Assembly: GCF_034702125.1 (NCBI RefSeq)
Contig: NC_085867.1
Location: 44,390,187 to 44,454,186, forward strand
Length of the DNA stretch: 64,000 nt
Direction: 5' to 3'
DNA from: Engraulis encrasicolus
Taxonomy: Eukaryota; Chordata; Actinopteri; Clupeiformes; Engraulidae
Shown: one piece after another, positions 1 to 20,924 of the stretch
How the letters are laid out: each line of letters opens with the position of its first letter
How positions within the stretch are numbered: the first letter of the stretch is position 1
The notes under the pieces: generated by a model
The model's input: the letters and a program-made list of their open reading frames with translations, nothing else
Told to the model about the DNA's origin: nothing
Database searches by the model: none
Translations under genes and position numbers: made by a program

Positions 1-95
1 CAAAGTACAAGAATCCATTGAGAAAACCTTGACAGGAAAACGTTGCGGTTATTTCCCGGCTCGGCCCGGTCTATAATGGTGAGCGTTAACATAAT

Positions 96-633
96 GTGTC
101 CTTGACCCCTGTGAGCGTTAACATAGTTTATTATATGGTGTGACGTCATCGGTCGAATGCTCCATTCATTTCAACGGGGCTCCCCAACGTTCGCACGTCT
201 GTTATTTTTCGATAACGGACGGCTTGGTCTATAACAGACCGCTGTCAATGGCAACAAGACTTTTCACTGCTAAAGCGACTTTTCAACAAGACTCTAATCA
301 GCTGCTGTGATAGACAACACCTGTTGTCCTGGCTACCTAGCTGTTGCCAAGCGGTGTTCCACAACGCCACTGTTTTGTTTTGCGCAGCAACAATCTTAAC
401 ATTAAATAGGCCTAAAGAAATGTCCCCGCCATGTGTGAATCATTTAAGTATATCCATATGATAAGCGGGTTAACTTTTGGCGAGTCGGTCGCTTTGTGGA
501 ATAGCAGCACTTCAGAGAGAACAAGACCCCTCCGCTCCGCGTCGGGGTCTAAAGATTCTCTCTGTCGTGCTGCTATTCCACGGTAGCGACCTTCTCGCCG
601 AACGTTAACCCTTACGTGTCCTTGACCCCTGTG
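96..633. repeat. Unclassified repeat segment bounded by an 18-bp direct repeat
   Basis: The same 18 bases (gtgtccttgacccctgtg) occur at 96-113 and 616-633, bracketing about 500 bp. The bracketed part ends in a large imperfect hairpin at 469-609: both arms read GTTAAC, then GGCGAG, GGTCGC, GTGGAATAGCAGCAC and AGAGAGAA toward a GACCCC centre. The 13-mer gagcgttaacata is present at 81-93 and 113-125. No coding potential is recognisable. Long direct repeats would fit a target duplication, but the class is unknown. Bases 1-95 look like part of the same repeat. Confidence 0.45.
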
Positions 634-674
634 TTTGATGGCCTTCTGGACCCCACGACATGAGTCTTTCAATG

Positions 675-1002
675 CAGGGGTTCCTAAAGTTTGCCATGGC
701 AAGGCCCCCCATGTGCCGGTATATTCCAGCCAAGGCCCCCCTTACATGGGTCATGCCACACTATATTTTGTGCATACCCTTTCACAACCATTACTTGTGG
801 TTTGTAAGTCAATGTAATGCTCAGAGATTAAATATAATACAATTCTTAACCTCTGGGGATATTGTTAAGCTTATTTTTTTGTTTATTTTGATGTACATTA
901 GTTATTTAATTCCTTGAAAGATTTAATTTGTTATGCAATGCTTATCCTGTCAACCTGTCACGGCCCTCCTAGAACCCCCTGCCCCCACTTTGAAAACCAC
1001 TG
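675..1002. mobile_element. hAT-type non-autonomous element (degenerate)
   Basis: The left end reads CAGGGGTTCCTAAAGT. The right end, reverse-complemented, reads CAGTGGTTTTCAAAGT. Flanking 8-mers are tttcaatg (667-674) and tttcaata (1003-1010), a 7/8 match that fits a hAT target duplication. The interior has no open frame of note. Confidence 0.55.
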
Positions 1003-1138
1003 TTTCAATATAGAATATGGGGGCCAAGGCAAAGAGGAATGTGTTGCCCTTCTCTTCAAAGTACAGAGGGATTTCAACAGCCATATCATTGCACTTTTTT
1101 TCCACTGAATTTAGGAAGGTGTTACATTGCATTACATT

Positions 1139-1318
1139 ACACTTAACAGACACGTTTATGCAGAGCCACTTACAGATATATTACAGGCTATTGGTTACAG
1201 TCCCTGGAGCTTTGTGGGATTACTGTAGGTGCCTTGCACCTAACCATGGAGTGAAGGGGATTGAACCTGCAACCCTGTGATCTGCAGTCCACCTCCCTAA
1301 CCATTACAACACAGCTGC
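1139..1318 (-). mobile_element. tRNA-derived SINE relic (family 1, minus)
   Basis: Read on the minus strand, it has a tRNA-like head (taatggttagg, box-B-like ggttcaatcc), then a body with caaggcacct, ctccagggactgtaacc, and a tail ending in an LINE-like tctgttaagtgtaatgtaatg. The same family lies at 1774, 3700 and 4384. It is diverged. Confidence 0.55.
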
Positions 1319-1412
1319 CCCACACAAAGATGCCATTGCTGTGTCATTTGAATACTAGTATATGATCAGTCATCACAGGGGGCCCTAGGCAACTGCCTAG
1401 TTTGCCTGTCTG

Positions 1413-1610
1413 CAGTGTTGCCAGATGAGGCCGATGATTTCCAGCCCAAAACATGCTCAAAACCCGCCTATATGCACAAAATCCCGCCCAATTCTATTGA
1501 TTTCTATGGCAAAATTTGGGCGGGTTTTAGTGCTAAATGCCATTTTTAACCGCACAAGGCCATCCTAAGCAGCCCAATTGGGCGGGAAACATCCCAATCT
1601 GGCAACACTG
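1413..1610. mobile_element. hAT MITE, family M1 (copy 1)
   Basis: The 198-bp element has terminal repeats CAGTGTTGCCAGAT / ATCTGGCAACACTG and internal near-palindromic 'gcccaattctattgatt...gggcgggtttt' text. It is flanked by a perfect 8-bp duplication, cctgtctg, at 1405-1412 and 1611-1618. Copies with different perfect duplications lie at 34043-34257 and 55146-55332, so the boundaries are secure. The host sequence to either side contains a duplicated hAT-like 'ctaggcaa(c/t)tgcctag' stretch (about 1380 and 1745). Confidence 0.85.
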
Positions 1611-1773
1611 CCTGTCTGGTTGTGACGGGCCTGTGTGGAAGCAGAGCTGTCTGCAAAGCTCCAGTACACCACGGCTTCCCCACACAAAGGTGTCATTGCT
1701 GTCATTTCAATACACGTACATGATTAGCCATTTCCAGGGGGCTCCTAGGCAATTGCCTAGTTTGCTGGTCTAG

Positions 1774-1976
1774 AGGCAGGCGTGGCCTAATGGTTAGGGA
1801 GCTGGTTTTAAGATCAGAGGGTTGTCAGTTCAAATACCACCTCCATCCATGGCTGAAGAGCCCTTGACCAAGGTACCAAACTCCATATTGCTCCAGGGAC
1901 TGTAACCAATACCCTGTACTGATAACAACTGTGAGTCGCTTTGGAGAAAAGCATCAGCTAAGTGTAATGTGATGGT
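1774..1976 (+). mobile_element. tRNA-derived SINE (family 1, plus)
   Basis: The head resembles a tRNA, with A-box-like gtggcctaatggttaggg and B-box-like agttcaaatacc. The body contains cttgaccaaggtacc and ctccagggactgtaacc. The tail is tgagtcgctttggagaaaagc followed by agctaagtgtaatg, a 3' end widely shared by fish SINEs and their partner LINEs. Confidence 0.7.
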
Positions 1977-2002
1977 GTTGACAGGCCTGCTGTGTGCAAA
2001 GC

Positions 2003-2175
2003 TCCTTCCTCCATAACTGGCATCAGTCAAACACTCTCCTCCATAACTGGCTTATCCAAACACTCTCCTCTCCGACTGGTGTATCCAAACACTCTCCTCT
2101 CCCACTGGCGTATCCAGTCAAACACTCTCCTCTCCCACTGGCTTATCCAGTCAAACACTCTCCTCTCCCACTGAG
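2003..2175. repeat. Minisatellite, about 30-38-bp unit
   Basis: Five tandem copies of a unit of the form 'ctggc(t/g)tatcca(gtca)aacactctcctctcccactgg'. Later copies carry an extra gtca. The last three copies are the most alike. Confidence 0.85.
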
Positions 2176-2639
2176 TGGGATGACGTCCTGAATGTTTTTG
2201 TGAAGGTGACATGGCATTCCCATTTTCCCCTTTAGATGGAAAGGCTTTGTGCTTGCTTTTTTCTGGTAAAATATACATTTCAGGAAAGGTAAAATCAGTC
2301 TGAAATAAATGTATGCAGAATGTTATAGACACAAAACATAGACATACTTTAGGTATAGACATAGACATAGACAATACGACAATAAAGTCCAAGACTGGAC
2401 AACAGAAGACATGTAGTAACAACGTAAAAATAGAGCTATTTGTGCTGAGAGTAATTTGTGTTGAGTTGCTATTGTTGTGTTGTGTTGTGTTGAGAGCTAT
2501 TTGTGTTGAGAAAATAAAACATTCGCTGCTAGGTAAAGTATTCAATGTCTTAATTTACTCACAACAAAGTTTTGAATGAAACAGCAGCAAGTGGACGACT
2601 GGCAAGCAGGGGCAGTCTCATCAGATATCCCACTAGAAA

Positions 2640-2900
2640 TATACCAGAATAGAAATAGAAATAGAAATATACCGGAGGGGTGTCATACAGTACAATCTCC
2701 TATGATGATCCGGACTGTGTGTTATAGAAGTTGTATGTAGAGGGTGGCAGGGTGCTAGAGAGGGGGCAGTCTCTATGGGTGCGGGGTTGAATAAGTGGAA
2801 GGACCTTTGCAGTCTGTCTATCCCCCAGTAGATTGCCTGGAGTCTGTAACTGAAGAATAGACTCCTCATGGCCCCCAGTTTCATTTTAATATTATGCAAT
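2640..2900 (-). mobile_element. Non-LTR retrotransposon 3' fragment
   Basis: A minus-strand reading gives SLFFSYRL, then DRLQRSFHLFNPAPIE. This matches the pattern LFSYRFRAIP-DRLWRSFVHRA-LFN in the better-preserved fragment at 32370-32800, i.e. the extreme C-terminal end of a LINE ORF2. It is broken and short. A simple repeat (agaaata)n follows at about 2636-2670. Confidence 0.5.
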
Positions 2901-3108
2901 TTCACATGAAATATGATATGTTTTGTAAAAAAGCGTTAGAATTACAATTCAGTTATGTTTTCAGGGGACCTAGTGAAGGTGGGTTCTGTTGTAAACGTGG
3001 CCTAAAGTGTAGGGGGAAATCTTGGTTTGTGTTCACAGTACACACCTTGGTGGACTTCATACATTTTGAGGTGGCCTTTGAATTAAAGTTGTTCCCACCC
3101 CTTCTTTA

Positions 3109-3354
3109 ATTCTGCCCTACAAAGGAAAAGTGCCATAGCTACATATTTGTCCAACTTGAGTTAAGACTGAAAATGTCCTCATTACACCTCCTTTATGTTC
3201 CGACAAAGCCTTAAGGTCCAAATGTGTCCCGTTTTAGAGATATTAATTACTATGTCAAATTAGCAATAACCACACTATCCAACCTAACACTGATACTTTG
3301 AAGGCCTTTTAAATGTTGGTGTTGTTACTGCACTTTGCATTTGTAGGGCAGAAT
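3109..3354. mobile_element. Inverted-repeat miniature element
   Basis: The segment starts ATTCTGCCCTACAAA, and its end reverse-complements to the same 15 bases. The arms continue with partial similarity (ggaaaagtgc / tgcaaagtgc). It lies between two pieces of the same LINE (2640-2900 and 3405-3677), so it may have inserted into that LINE. No clear target duplication was seen. Confidence 0.5.
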
Positions 3355-3404
3355 TGTAAATTGAAATATAACCCATAATCCATGGATAAGAATCTATTTG
3401 CAGC

Positions 3405-3677
3405 TCAGTCTAGTTTATTGTCCAGGTCACGTACCCCTAGGCACTTGTAGGCGCAGACTGTCTTTAATGTCTCCCTTCTGATGGAGAAAGGCACCAGTGG
3501 AGGGGTGGTTTTCCTGAAGGCAAACACCATTTCCTTGGTTTTGGTGTTCAGCTGTCCCTGGTTGATCTGGCACCATCCGACAGAGTTGATGCACCCCACA
3601 ATTGAAGTGAAGTGAAGTTCAGCATGCGGCAGGTCTCTGAGTTGTAGCTGATATTGGTGGTATCTTTCCGACTCCAC
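3405..3677 (-). pseudogene. LINE reverse-transcriptase fragment
   Basis: The minus-strand reading includes LNTKTKEMVFAFR and later ETLKTVCAYKCLGV. It corresponds to the KTKEMVVDFR and YKYLGV blocks that follow the RT catalytic box in fish LINEs; compare 33230-33465. The catalytic box itself is absent. It is a dead fragment. Confidence 0.55.
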
Positions 3678-3699
3678 TTAGGCGTTAGGGAGGCATGGA

Positions 3700-3886
3700 C
3701 AGCCATGGCCTAATGGTTAAGGAGATGAGCTTTAAATCAAAGGGTTACAGGTTTGACTCTCTACCACTGTCCATGGCAGAGGTGCCCCTGAGCAAGGCAC
3801 CTAGCACCATCAAGCTCCAGGGACTGTAACCAATACCCTGTAAACGACTGTAAGTCACTCTGGATAAAAGAGCCAGCTAAGCGTAA
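3700..3886 (+). mobile_element. tRNA-derived SINE (family 1, plus)
   Basis: Head catggcctaatggttaagg with a B-box-like ggtttgactc, body gagcaaggcacctagcacc and ctccagggactgtaacc, tail gtaagtcactctggataaaa followed by gccagctaagcgtaatg. Best-preserved copy of family 1 in the window. Confidence 0.75.
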
Positions 3887-4079
3887 TGTTGATATCTGTA
3901 CAGGACCATGTATTCTCTCAGCTACAGTACTGTACATTTTAACGGTCCATATTGTACATCCTAGAGGCCATGATGGGTAAAATACCTTGGATCTCTTTTC
4001 ACCATGCCTACTCTACTGTACAGCCACTGCCAGTGTGGGGCCAAAGAGACTGTTGTTACAATATTGTATCCCTCCATTA

Positions 4080-4383
4080 CATCACATTAGGGCATCAGAC
4101 TTGTATCCCAAAGGTTGCCGGTTCGACTCCCGACCTGCCAAATCGGTGGGGTTAGTAATTAACCAGTGCTCTCCCCCATCCTCCTCCATGACAGAGGTAG
4201 CCTGAGAATGGTACCGTACCGCCGCACTGCTCCCAAGGGATGCCATTGGGGATTCCCCCCTTGCACGGATGAGGTATAAATGCAATTTTGTTGTGTGCAG
4301 GGTGCAGTGAACACTTGTGTGCTGTGGAGTTCTGTGTCACAATGACAATGGGAGTTGTAGTTTCCCAGTTGGGATTTCACTTA
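4080..4383 (+). mobile_element. tRNA-derived SINE (family 2), 5'-truncated
   Basis: Starts at tagggcatcagacttgta, with intact box B ggttcgactcc and then the family-2 body (cagtgctctcccc, ggtaccgt, cactgctccc, ccttgcacgg(g/a)tgaggtataaatg). The tail is caatgggagt followed by tgtagtttcccagttggg. Family-2 copies also lie at about 24903, 30832 and 35440, all on the plus strand. The tRNA head cannot be a functional tRNA gene because no cloverleaf closes. Confidence 0.75.
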
Positions 4384-4580
4384 GCTGACTCTTATCCAAA
4401 GCAACTTAGCTATTTTTAGGTACAGGGTATTGGTTACTGGCCCTGGAACAGCAATGTGGGGTGCCTTGCTCAAGTGGACTTCAGCCATGGATGGAGGTGT
4501 AGGGAGAGGTCAAGGTGGGATTTGAACCTACAACCCCCAAATTTGAAAGACCAACTCCCGAACCACTAGCCCACAGCATG
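4384..4580 (-). mobile_element. tRNA-derived SINE (family 1, minus)
   Basis: Reading the minus strand: head gccatgctgtgggctagtgg with B-box-like ggttcaaatcc (diverged), body gagcaaggcacc and an LINE-like tail ending cttatccaaagcaactta on the plus strand. It directly abuts the family-2 SINE, giving two oppositely oriented SINEs tail to tail. Confidence 0.6.
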
Positions 4581-4596
4581 GCCACTTTCAGAGAGG

Positions 4597-4760
4597 AAGA
4601 TACCACACACTCTTGTCCATCGTGCTGAATTTTATTTACAGAAACGTTTCGGCCAATGTGCCCTTTCTCAATTTTTTTTTGGCCGAAACATTGTCTCTGT
4701 AAATAAAATTCAGTGAAAGTGATCTTGCACCGCTACCTGCACCTCAAAACCTCTGGTGTG
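4597..4760. repeat. Inverted pair of retroelement-like segments
   Basis: Two arms of the text 'tgaattttatttacagaaacgtttcggcc' and its reverse complement 'ggccgaaacattgtctctgtaaataaaattca' face each other across 'aatgtgccctttctcaatttttttt'. The 'ggccgaaac' signature recurs in many vertebrate retroelement ends. It lies just 3' of gene A. Confidence 0.5.
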
Positions 4761-5016
4761 CATTGGTTTCCTCTTCCAAATATATACACTACAGCCACTG
4801 CCAGTGTGGGGCCAAGCAGACTGCTGCCTTCTGTTGTTACTGTATTGTATTGTACACATGAGATACCAGTGCCCTGTGCAGGTTTTTTTTTTGTCATGAC
4901 AGCATTTACACTCTGCATAGTATATCTGACCCACTCAGTATATAACACCTGTGTTGCATGGCCATTACAGTAAGGAAAACAAAAACAGAAAATGGCATGG
5001 ATTTTCAATAAAAATA

Positions 5017-5022
5017 TTTATT
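5017..5022 (-). terminator. Gene A polyadenylation signal AATAAA
   Basis: TTTATT on the plus strand is AATAAA in gene sense, about 90 nt after the stop. The 3' UTR between them is nearly identical to that of gene B (signal at 35826-35831): both read caggattctcctgaaaagct with only a few substitutions. Confidence 0.8.
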
Positions 5023-5108
5023 TGGTATTGCATATTGTTACATTGTTACATGAAAAGTCACATTAATCAGGATTCTCCTGAAAAGCTGATGCCATATTGA
5101 AGGCCTTC

Positions 5109-16869
<11,761 letters not shown>

Positions 16870-17094
16870 GGCTGCTGTTTACTCTATCAATGAAAAGCAT
16901 TCACAAATCGAACCACAACAGACGTATTACACAAGCCTGCTGGTTACTGTGAAGAATAGAGGCATTGATACACAACGCAGAATGGGTAATCAGTTGAGAT
17001 AATACATTTGAACATTACAGAATCAATGAGGACATGTGTGTCCATGTGATCGGCCATTGTTGTCTGAAACGACTGTCGTGTTTCACCTATTTTT

Positions 17095-17480
17095 CCCTTC
17101 TCCGCTATATTTAAACTTAGATGACGACACATTTCTGAAAATCTCCTGACCCTGATTGGTTCTGCTACATGGCGGTTCGGGAGCTGGGTAAATCGAAATG
17201 GTTGCTTGTTTTTGAAGAAATTAGAGGTTTATTAGAAATTAGAAGAATTTATTTATATCAGGGTGCATATTGTTTACTTCTACGAATTTTGCGGAATGCA
17301 CATAATTTAGACATAGCCTGCCTCTCACGCAGATCCTTCGTGCTTCATGCATCTTCGTTAAACTTTGTGAGCTCGCACTTGGGTCTGGAAATCTTAGACG
17401 AGCCCAAAGGAATCCGATATTTCATAGCCTGTCCAATCAGAATCGTGGGGCGGGATCGCGGGGCGGGTTATATACAAGTC
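17095..17480. promoter_or_regulatory. Possible divergent promoter pair inside gene A intron 2
   Basis: Plus strand: CCAATCAG at about 17430, two GGGCGG boxes at 17447-17465 and TTATATAC at about 17468-17476. Minus strand: ACCAATCA (plus tgattggt, about 17153), then TTTAAATATAG (plus ctatatttaaa, about 17105) some 45 bp downstream. Spacing fits core promoters facing away from each other. No gene could be recognised on the plus side. The minus-strand start would produce an RNA entering the first coding exon of gene A, so an alternative promoter is possible. Evidence is motif-only. Confidence 0.3.
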
Positions 17481-17749
17481 AGTAGTTGAAGTAGTACGTG
17501 ATTTTAAAAAAAGCCACGTGAATTCTCCAATCAGGTTCAAGCTGTTTTGAACACGCCTTTCCAGAGCTAAGCGATTGACAATGTTCCAGATGGTTGGTAA
17601 CAAGTGAGAACCAGGTTACATTAGACGAAGTAAATTACAGAAATATCCTGGGAAAAGAATTGACATTACAGAGGCTTTTGAGTAACAGATCCAGACTTGG
17701 TCATTACAGTGGGTAATTAGGTTGTTACAGAGGCTCTGTGCAAAAGTGT

Positions 17750-18030
17750 TAACCTTTTCAGTCCACAGAACAGTCAGTAGGCCAGCAGTGCGCACATCCA
17801 AGACGCACGCAGGTGCATGACAAAAGGTCAGAATACTGTGAAAATAAAAATGACTGTCCGCACACTGTTTCCGTGTAGCTTTAAAAAAACAAACAAAAAA
17901 AAACAAGTGAGCGCTTTCTAGTCTGATGAAGAGCGACTAGCTCGAAAGTGCTCACTTAGTATTTTTTTTTTTTTTTTTTAAAGCAACACGGGAGCAGTTG
18001 TGGACATTCATTTTTCAGTCCACAGAGCAG
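17750..18030. repeat. Inverted repeat with hammerhead-like core
   Basis: Arms 'cttttcagtccacagaacag ... gtgtagctttaaaa ... aagtgagcgcttt' (about 17755-17920) and its inverted diverged copy (about 17935-18035) face each other. At the centre GTGAGCGC (17907-17914) can pair with GTGCTCAC (17948-17955), enclosing CTGATGA (17923-17929), GAGC...GCTC and GAAA (17944-17947). This is in gene A intron 2. Confidence 0.45.
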
Positions 18031-18227
18031 TGCCATTGTATTTTTTGTTACTAATAACCACATTCTCCTTAGCCTAGTCCTCGTTCTGTCTAAAGATGCT
18101 TTCTTGGCCAAGACTATTGGAAGATGTGATACTGCATCTTCATGAGACCTTTCTGATCAACTACATGTATGAGACACAGTTGTCCAGTTAAAACCAGTTA
18201 TGGTTTTCTGTAAAATGTATATCTTAC

Positions 18228-18275
18228 CTTTCTTCCAAAGACCAGATGAATTCGTTGATGTTAATTTTCCAAGGA
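18228..18275 (-). other. Gene A non-coding 5' UTR exon 2 (predicted)
   Basis: In gene sense the 48-nt segment is preceded by a pyrimidine-rich acceptor (tttattttaactctgttgacag) and followed by a perfect donor, GAAAG|GTAAGATA. Muscle MyHC genes usually have two non-coding leader exons before the ATG exon, and gene B has an equivalent short exon at 50614-50652. The exon sequences themselves do not match, so this rests on splice signals and position. Confidence 0.5.
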
Positions 18276-18770
18276 CTGTCAACAGAGTTAAAATAAAGCC
18301 AGAGAAAATGTTTATCACATACACGTACGGTACGTTAAATTGGTTAACATTTAGCTGATCATGCAGGTGCACATGTACATGTATCCTCTTTGTTCTCTGA
18401 ACTCTTGAAAGCCAATTACATTTTAAAGCTCGTCACGCATCAACATCCATGTGACCCTTTGATGAAGATGAAAGCTACACCATGTCGAAATATGTCAGCT
18501 AAAGGGTAACACTTTTAGAAGTCTAAAACAAAACACTCAGACTTGACGTTAGACATAGTGAACGTACCATAAATATCAACTTAATAGTGAAAAGTCATGG
18601 CTAAGAAGGTGCTTGTCCATTAAAAGGTGCTTGTCCAATGTGCACATTTATATTCTGTGTACTGTTGAAAGCCAAATAGTCTATAATACAAACAGTCTGT
18701 CATGCAGCATCTCCACACTGGCTGATAGGCACCTGCTGTGGGTGACAGCCGCCGGAGCCCAAGCGGGAGC

Positions 18771-18773
<3 letters not shown>

Positions 18774-18801
<28 letters not shown>
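18774..18801. repeat. (TG)n microsatellite in gene A intron 1
   Basis: Fourteen TG units, starting about 20 bp downstream (gene sense) of the first donor site. Confidence 0.9.
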
Positions 18802-18803
<2 letters not shown>

Positions 18804-18822
18804 AGCTGAGGGGATGACTTAC

Positions 18823-18852
18823 TGTCGCTGGACTCCCGCCTGGCCTCTCTTG
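18823..18852 (-). other. Gene A 5' UTR exon 1 (start approximate)
   Basis: The donor is fixed by ...GTCCAGCGACA|GTAAGTCAT in gene sense. The 5' end is set by assuming transcription begins about 30 nt after the TATA box. The stretch from TATA to donor aligns with the equivalent stretch of gene B (51470-51530), sharing TGAGG, GGGTGCA, GCCAG/GCCCAG and a donor GTAAGT. Confidence 0.55.
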
Positions 18853-18875
18853 CACCCCTACGCTCCCTCACAGCC

Positions 18876-18882
18876 CTTTATA
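18876..18882 (-). promoter_or_regulatory. Gene A TATA box
   Basis: CAATATAAAGGGC in gene sense, about 55 nt before the first donor. The same arrangement (CAATATAAGGGGC) stands before gene B exon 1. A CArG-like CCCTATAAGG (one mismatch to CCW6GG) lies about 37 bp further upstream at 18919-18928. Confidence 0.7.
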
Positions 18883-18967
18883 TTGTCCCTGTTACGCACA
18901 CGAAGCACCACACACACTCCCTATAAGGCATGATGACTTTATGACTTTGTACTTTTGGTATATTTAA

Positions 18968-19318
18968 AGGTACGCTGTGCAGGAAATGGTCAAAAAAGGT
19001 ACTGCGACTATGCTGTTCATTGAAACTGGGCTGCCTATTGCCAAATTTGATATTTACATGTAAGTTTACTAAGTAATAAACTAATGGTGTAGTATGGTCC
19101 AATTACAGTCATTTTTGCAGCTAAAAATGGCCATTTTTGGAAATTCAAAATGGCGGACCATGGAGAAGATCCCCCTTTTCTTTAATGAAAAATGCAATTT
19201 TTCCAATCATAATGAATACTTAGAATTTGATGATGGTGGTAAGTATTCATGAAAGGTAACATTAGTGAATGGGCAGCATGAATTCTGGAAATAACTAAAA
19301 ATCTCACACAGTGTCCCT
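18968..19318. mobile_element. MITE family T, 85 bp upstream of the gene A TATA box
   Basis: The element is flanked by TTAA at 18964-18967 and 19319-19322. Ends are aaggtacgctgtgcagg and acacagtgtccct. The interior repeats the family text (gaatacttagaatttgatga; gaatgggcagcatgaattct). The intact flanks define the boundaries. It forms the proximal upstream region of gene A. Confidence 0.75.
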
Positions 19319-19322
19319 TTAA

Positions 19323-20760
19323 ACATTGCATCATTATGACATTCTCTCAGCAGAAAAAAAATGTGTGTTATACTTCCATCTGTTTGCAATGTCTCTGTCA
19401 GATATTTTTCTTGTTTTCGTTGTTGTGATTTTTTAAGTCGTTTAAAATACATTTGGGTACAGGACAGATGGAATGCTATTTCTTTCATGGACAGTTGTGT
19501 AATGTACATGTAATAAACATTTATGTGCCATTCAATATATTTAGTATCTTGTGACAAATCAATTAACATAATCTTCAAACTGAAGGGCATCTGTCCACCT
19601 TAGACATTCACTTGATGTTTTATTTATATAATTACAATTAACTTTTTAAAAACTTTCATGTTTAAAAAAGAAAAAAAGGCTTTACTACCATTATGTAGGC
19701 CTACAGCAACAGTCTACTGCATCTGGTTAAACTTTTCTTTTATCGATGTGTACTTAAAGAAATGAATATGCCCATAAAGCATCAGTTGCTGAATCTATTT
19801 GTGCCACCACGTATGTAGCCTACCGCAGCAGGCACGAATGTAAAACATGATTCCTCTTTTAGTCGTTCAGTTTGACAGCTCTAGTAAATTGCAGTCCAAC
19901 TCTCCCCTGCAGTTCTGGCATACGTGGAGTGGTATGGGGTCGTGGGGGATTATTTCTGGTATTTGGTGACCTTTCAAATGTTGTGCATCGTAAAAGCCCC
20001 TGACCCCAGACGTTGATGTGGTGGGGAAGATATATGATACGTCCTTAAACTTGTGTATCTGCTGGATGAAAGACTTAATGCTGTCAGCAGTGCATGCATA
20101 TGATAATGAGCCTTTCCCATGAATGTTAGTTTAAAGCTTAAAGGGCATGACTAACCTGCATCTCCTGCCATACACATTGCAAAACGGCCTCATAGAAAAT
20201 GTGTCTATTCACTCATTGAGTGCCAGCCATTTTCAAATTAAGACCGGGGGTTGCCAGGCTTTTTTCAACATTTGAGTGTTTTTCAAGAGCCATAAAAAAA
20301 TTGAGTTCTTTGTCCATGTGAACAACAAACATACCAGATCAACGTGTTAGGCCCCACCTCCATAAAAAAAACGCAAAAGACTTGATATCAAGTCTTTGGC
20401 ACTGTGCCACACATTCTGAAAAGACTCGTTTTCAAGTCCATGGCACTCAAAGAGCTACGCCACTAGACATTTCTTTGAAATGTCCTTCAGTAGAGTGCTT
20501 GACACTTCACCTCACCGTCAGTACCTTGTCTATTAGAAGCCTCTAGCCATTTCTTGAACTTCCCTTCGCTGGAGAACATGACATTGACAGGCAACTTTAC
20601 CAGGTTCTAGATTCTTTTTCTTTCTTTTCTTTTTAGAGACAAGAGCACATTTGGTCGCCTAATTAGGTCACCATGAACTGAGGAGAGGACCTGTTGTTTA
20701 AACTATATGTAGTACAAGTGGCGTGCACAGACATTTAGGGGGGCAGGTGCTCGAGGCGGG
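19323..20760. other. Intergenic, no recognised feature
   Basis: AT-rich unique-looking sequence. I see no coding frame, RNA gene or clear transposon end. The phrase gagtgccagccattttca near 20220 and its diverged echo near 20400 hint at an old repeat. Confidence 0.5.
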
Positions 20761-20924
20761 GCGGAGTGCATGTGGAACTTGCGGCTGCCTAGAGGCTATA
20801 TATTGTCACATACTTCTGATCGTCAAGCATTTGTAGATGCTAACATGGACATGGACAGACCTTTAGAATTAGACAAGGTAAGATTATGTAGATGGTTTAC
20901 CCCTCAGCACAAAGGCTCTGTTAT

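Noticed and set aside
16944..17132. 62-aa minus-strand open frame upstream of the gene A ATG exon
   Set aside because: Short, no recognisable domain, no splice link in frame to the myosin start; the conserved start at 16869 has the family N-terminus.
17905..17957. Active hammerhead ribozyme
   Set aside because: The catalytic core letters and stems II/III are present, but there is no stem I or clear cleavage-site context. Kept only as a low-confidence finding.
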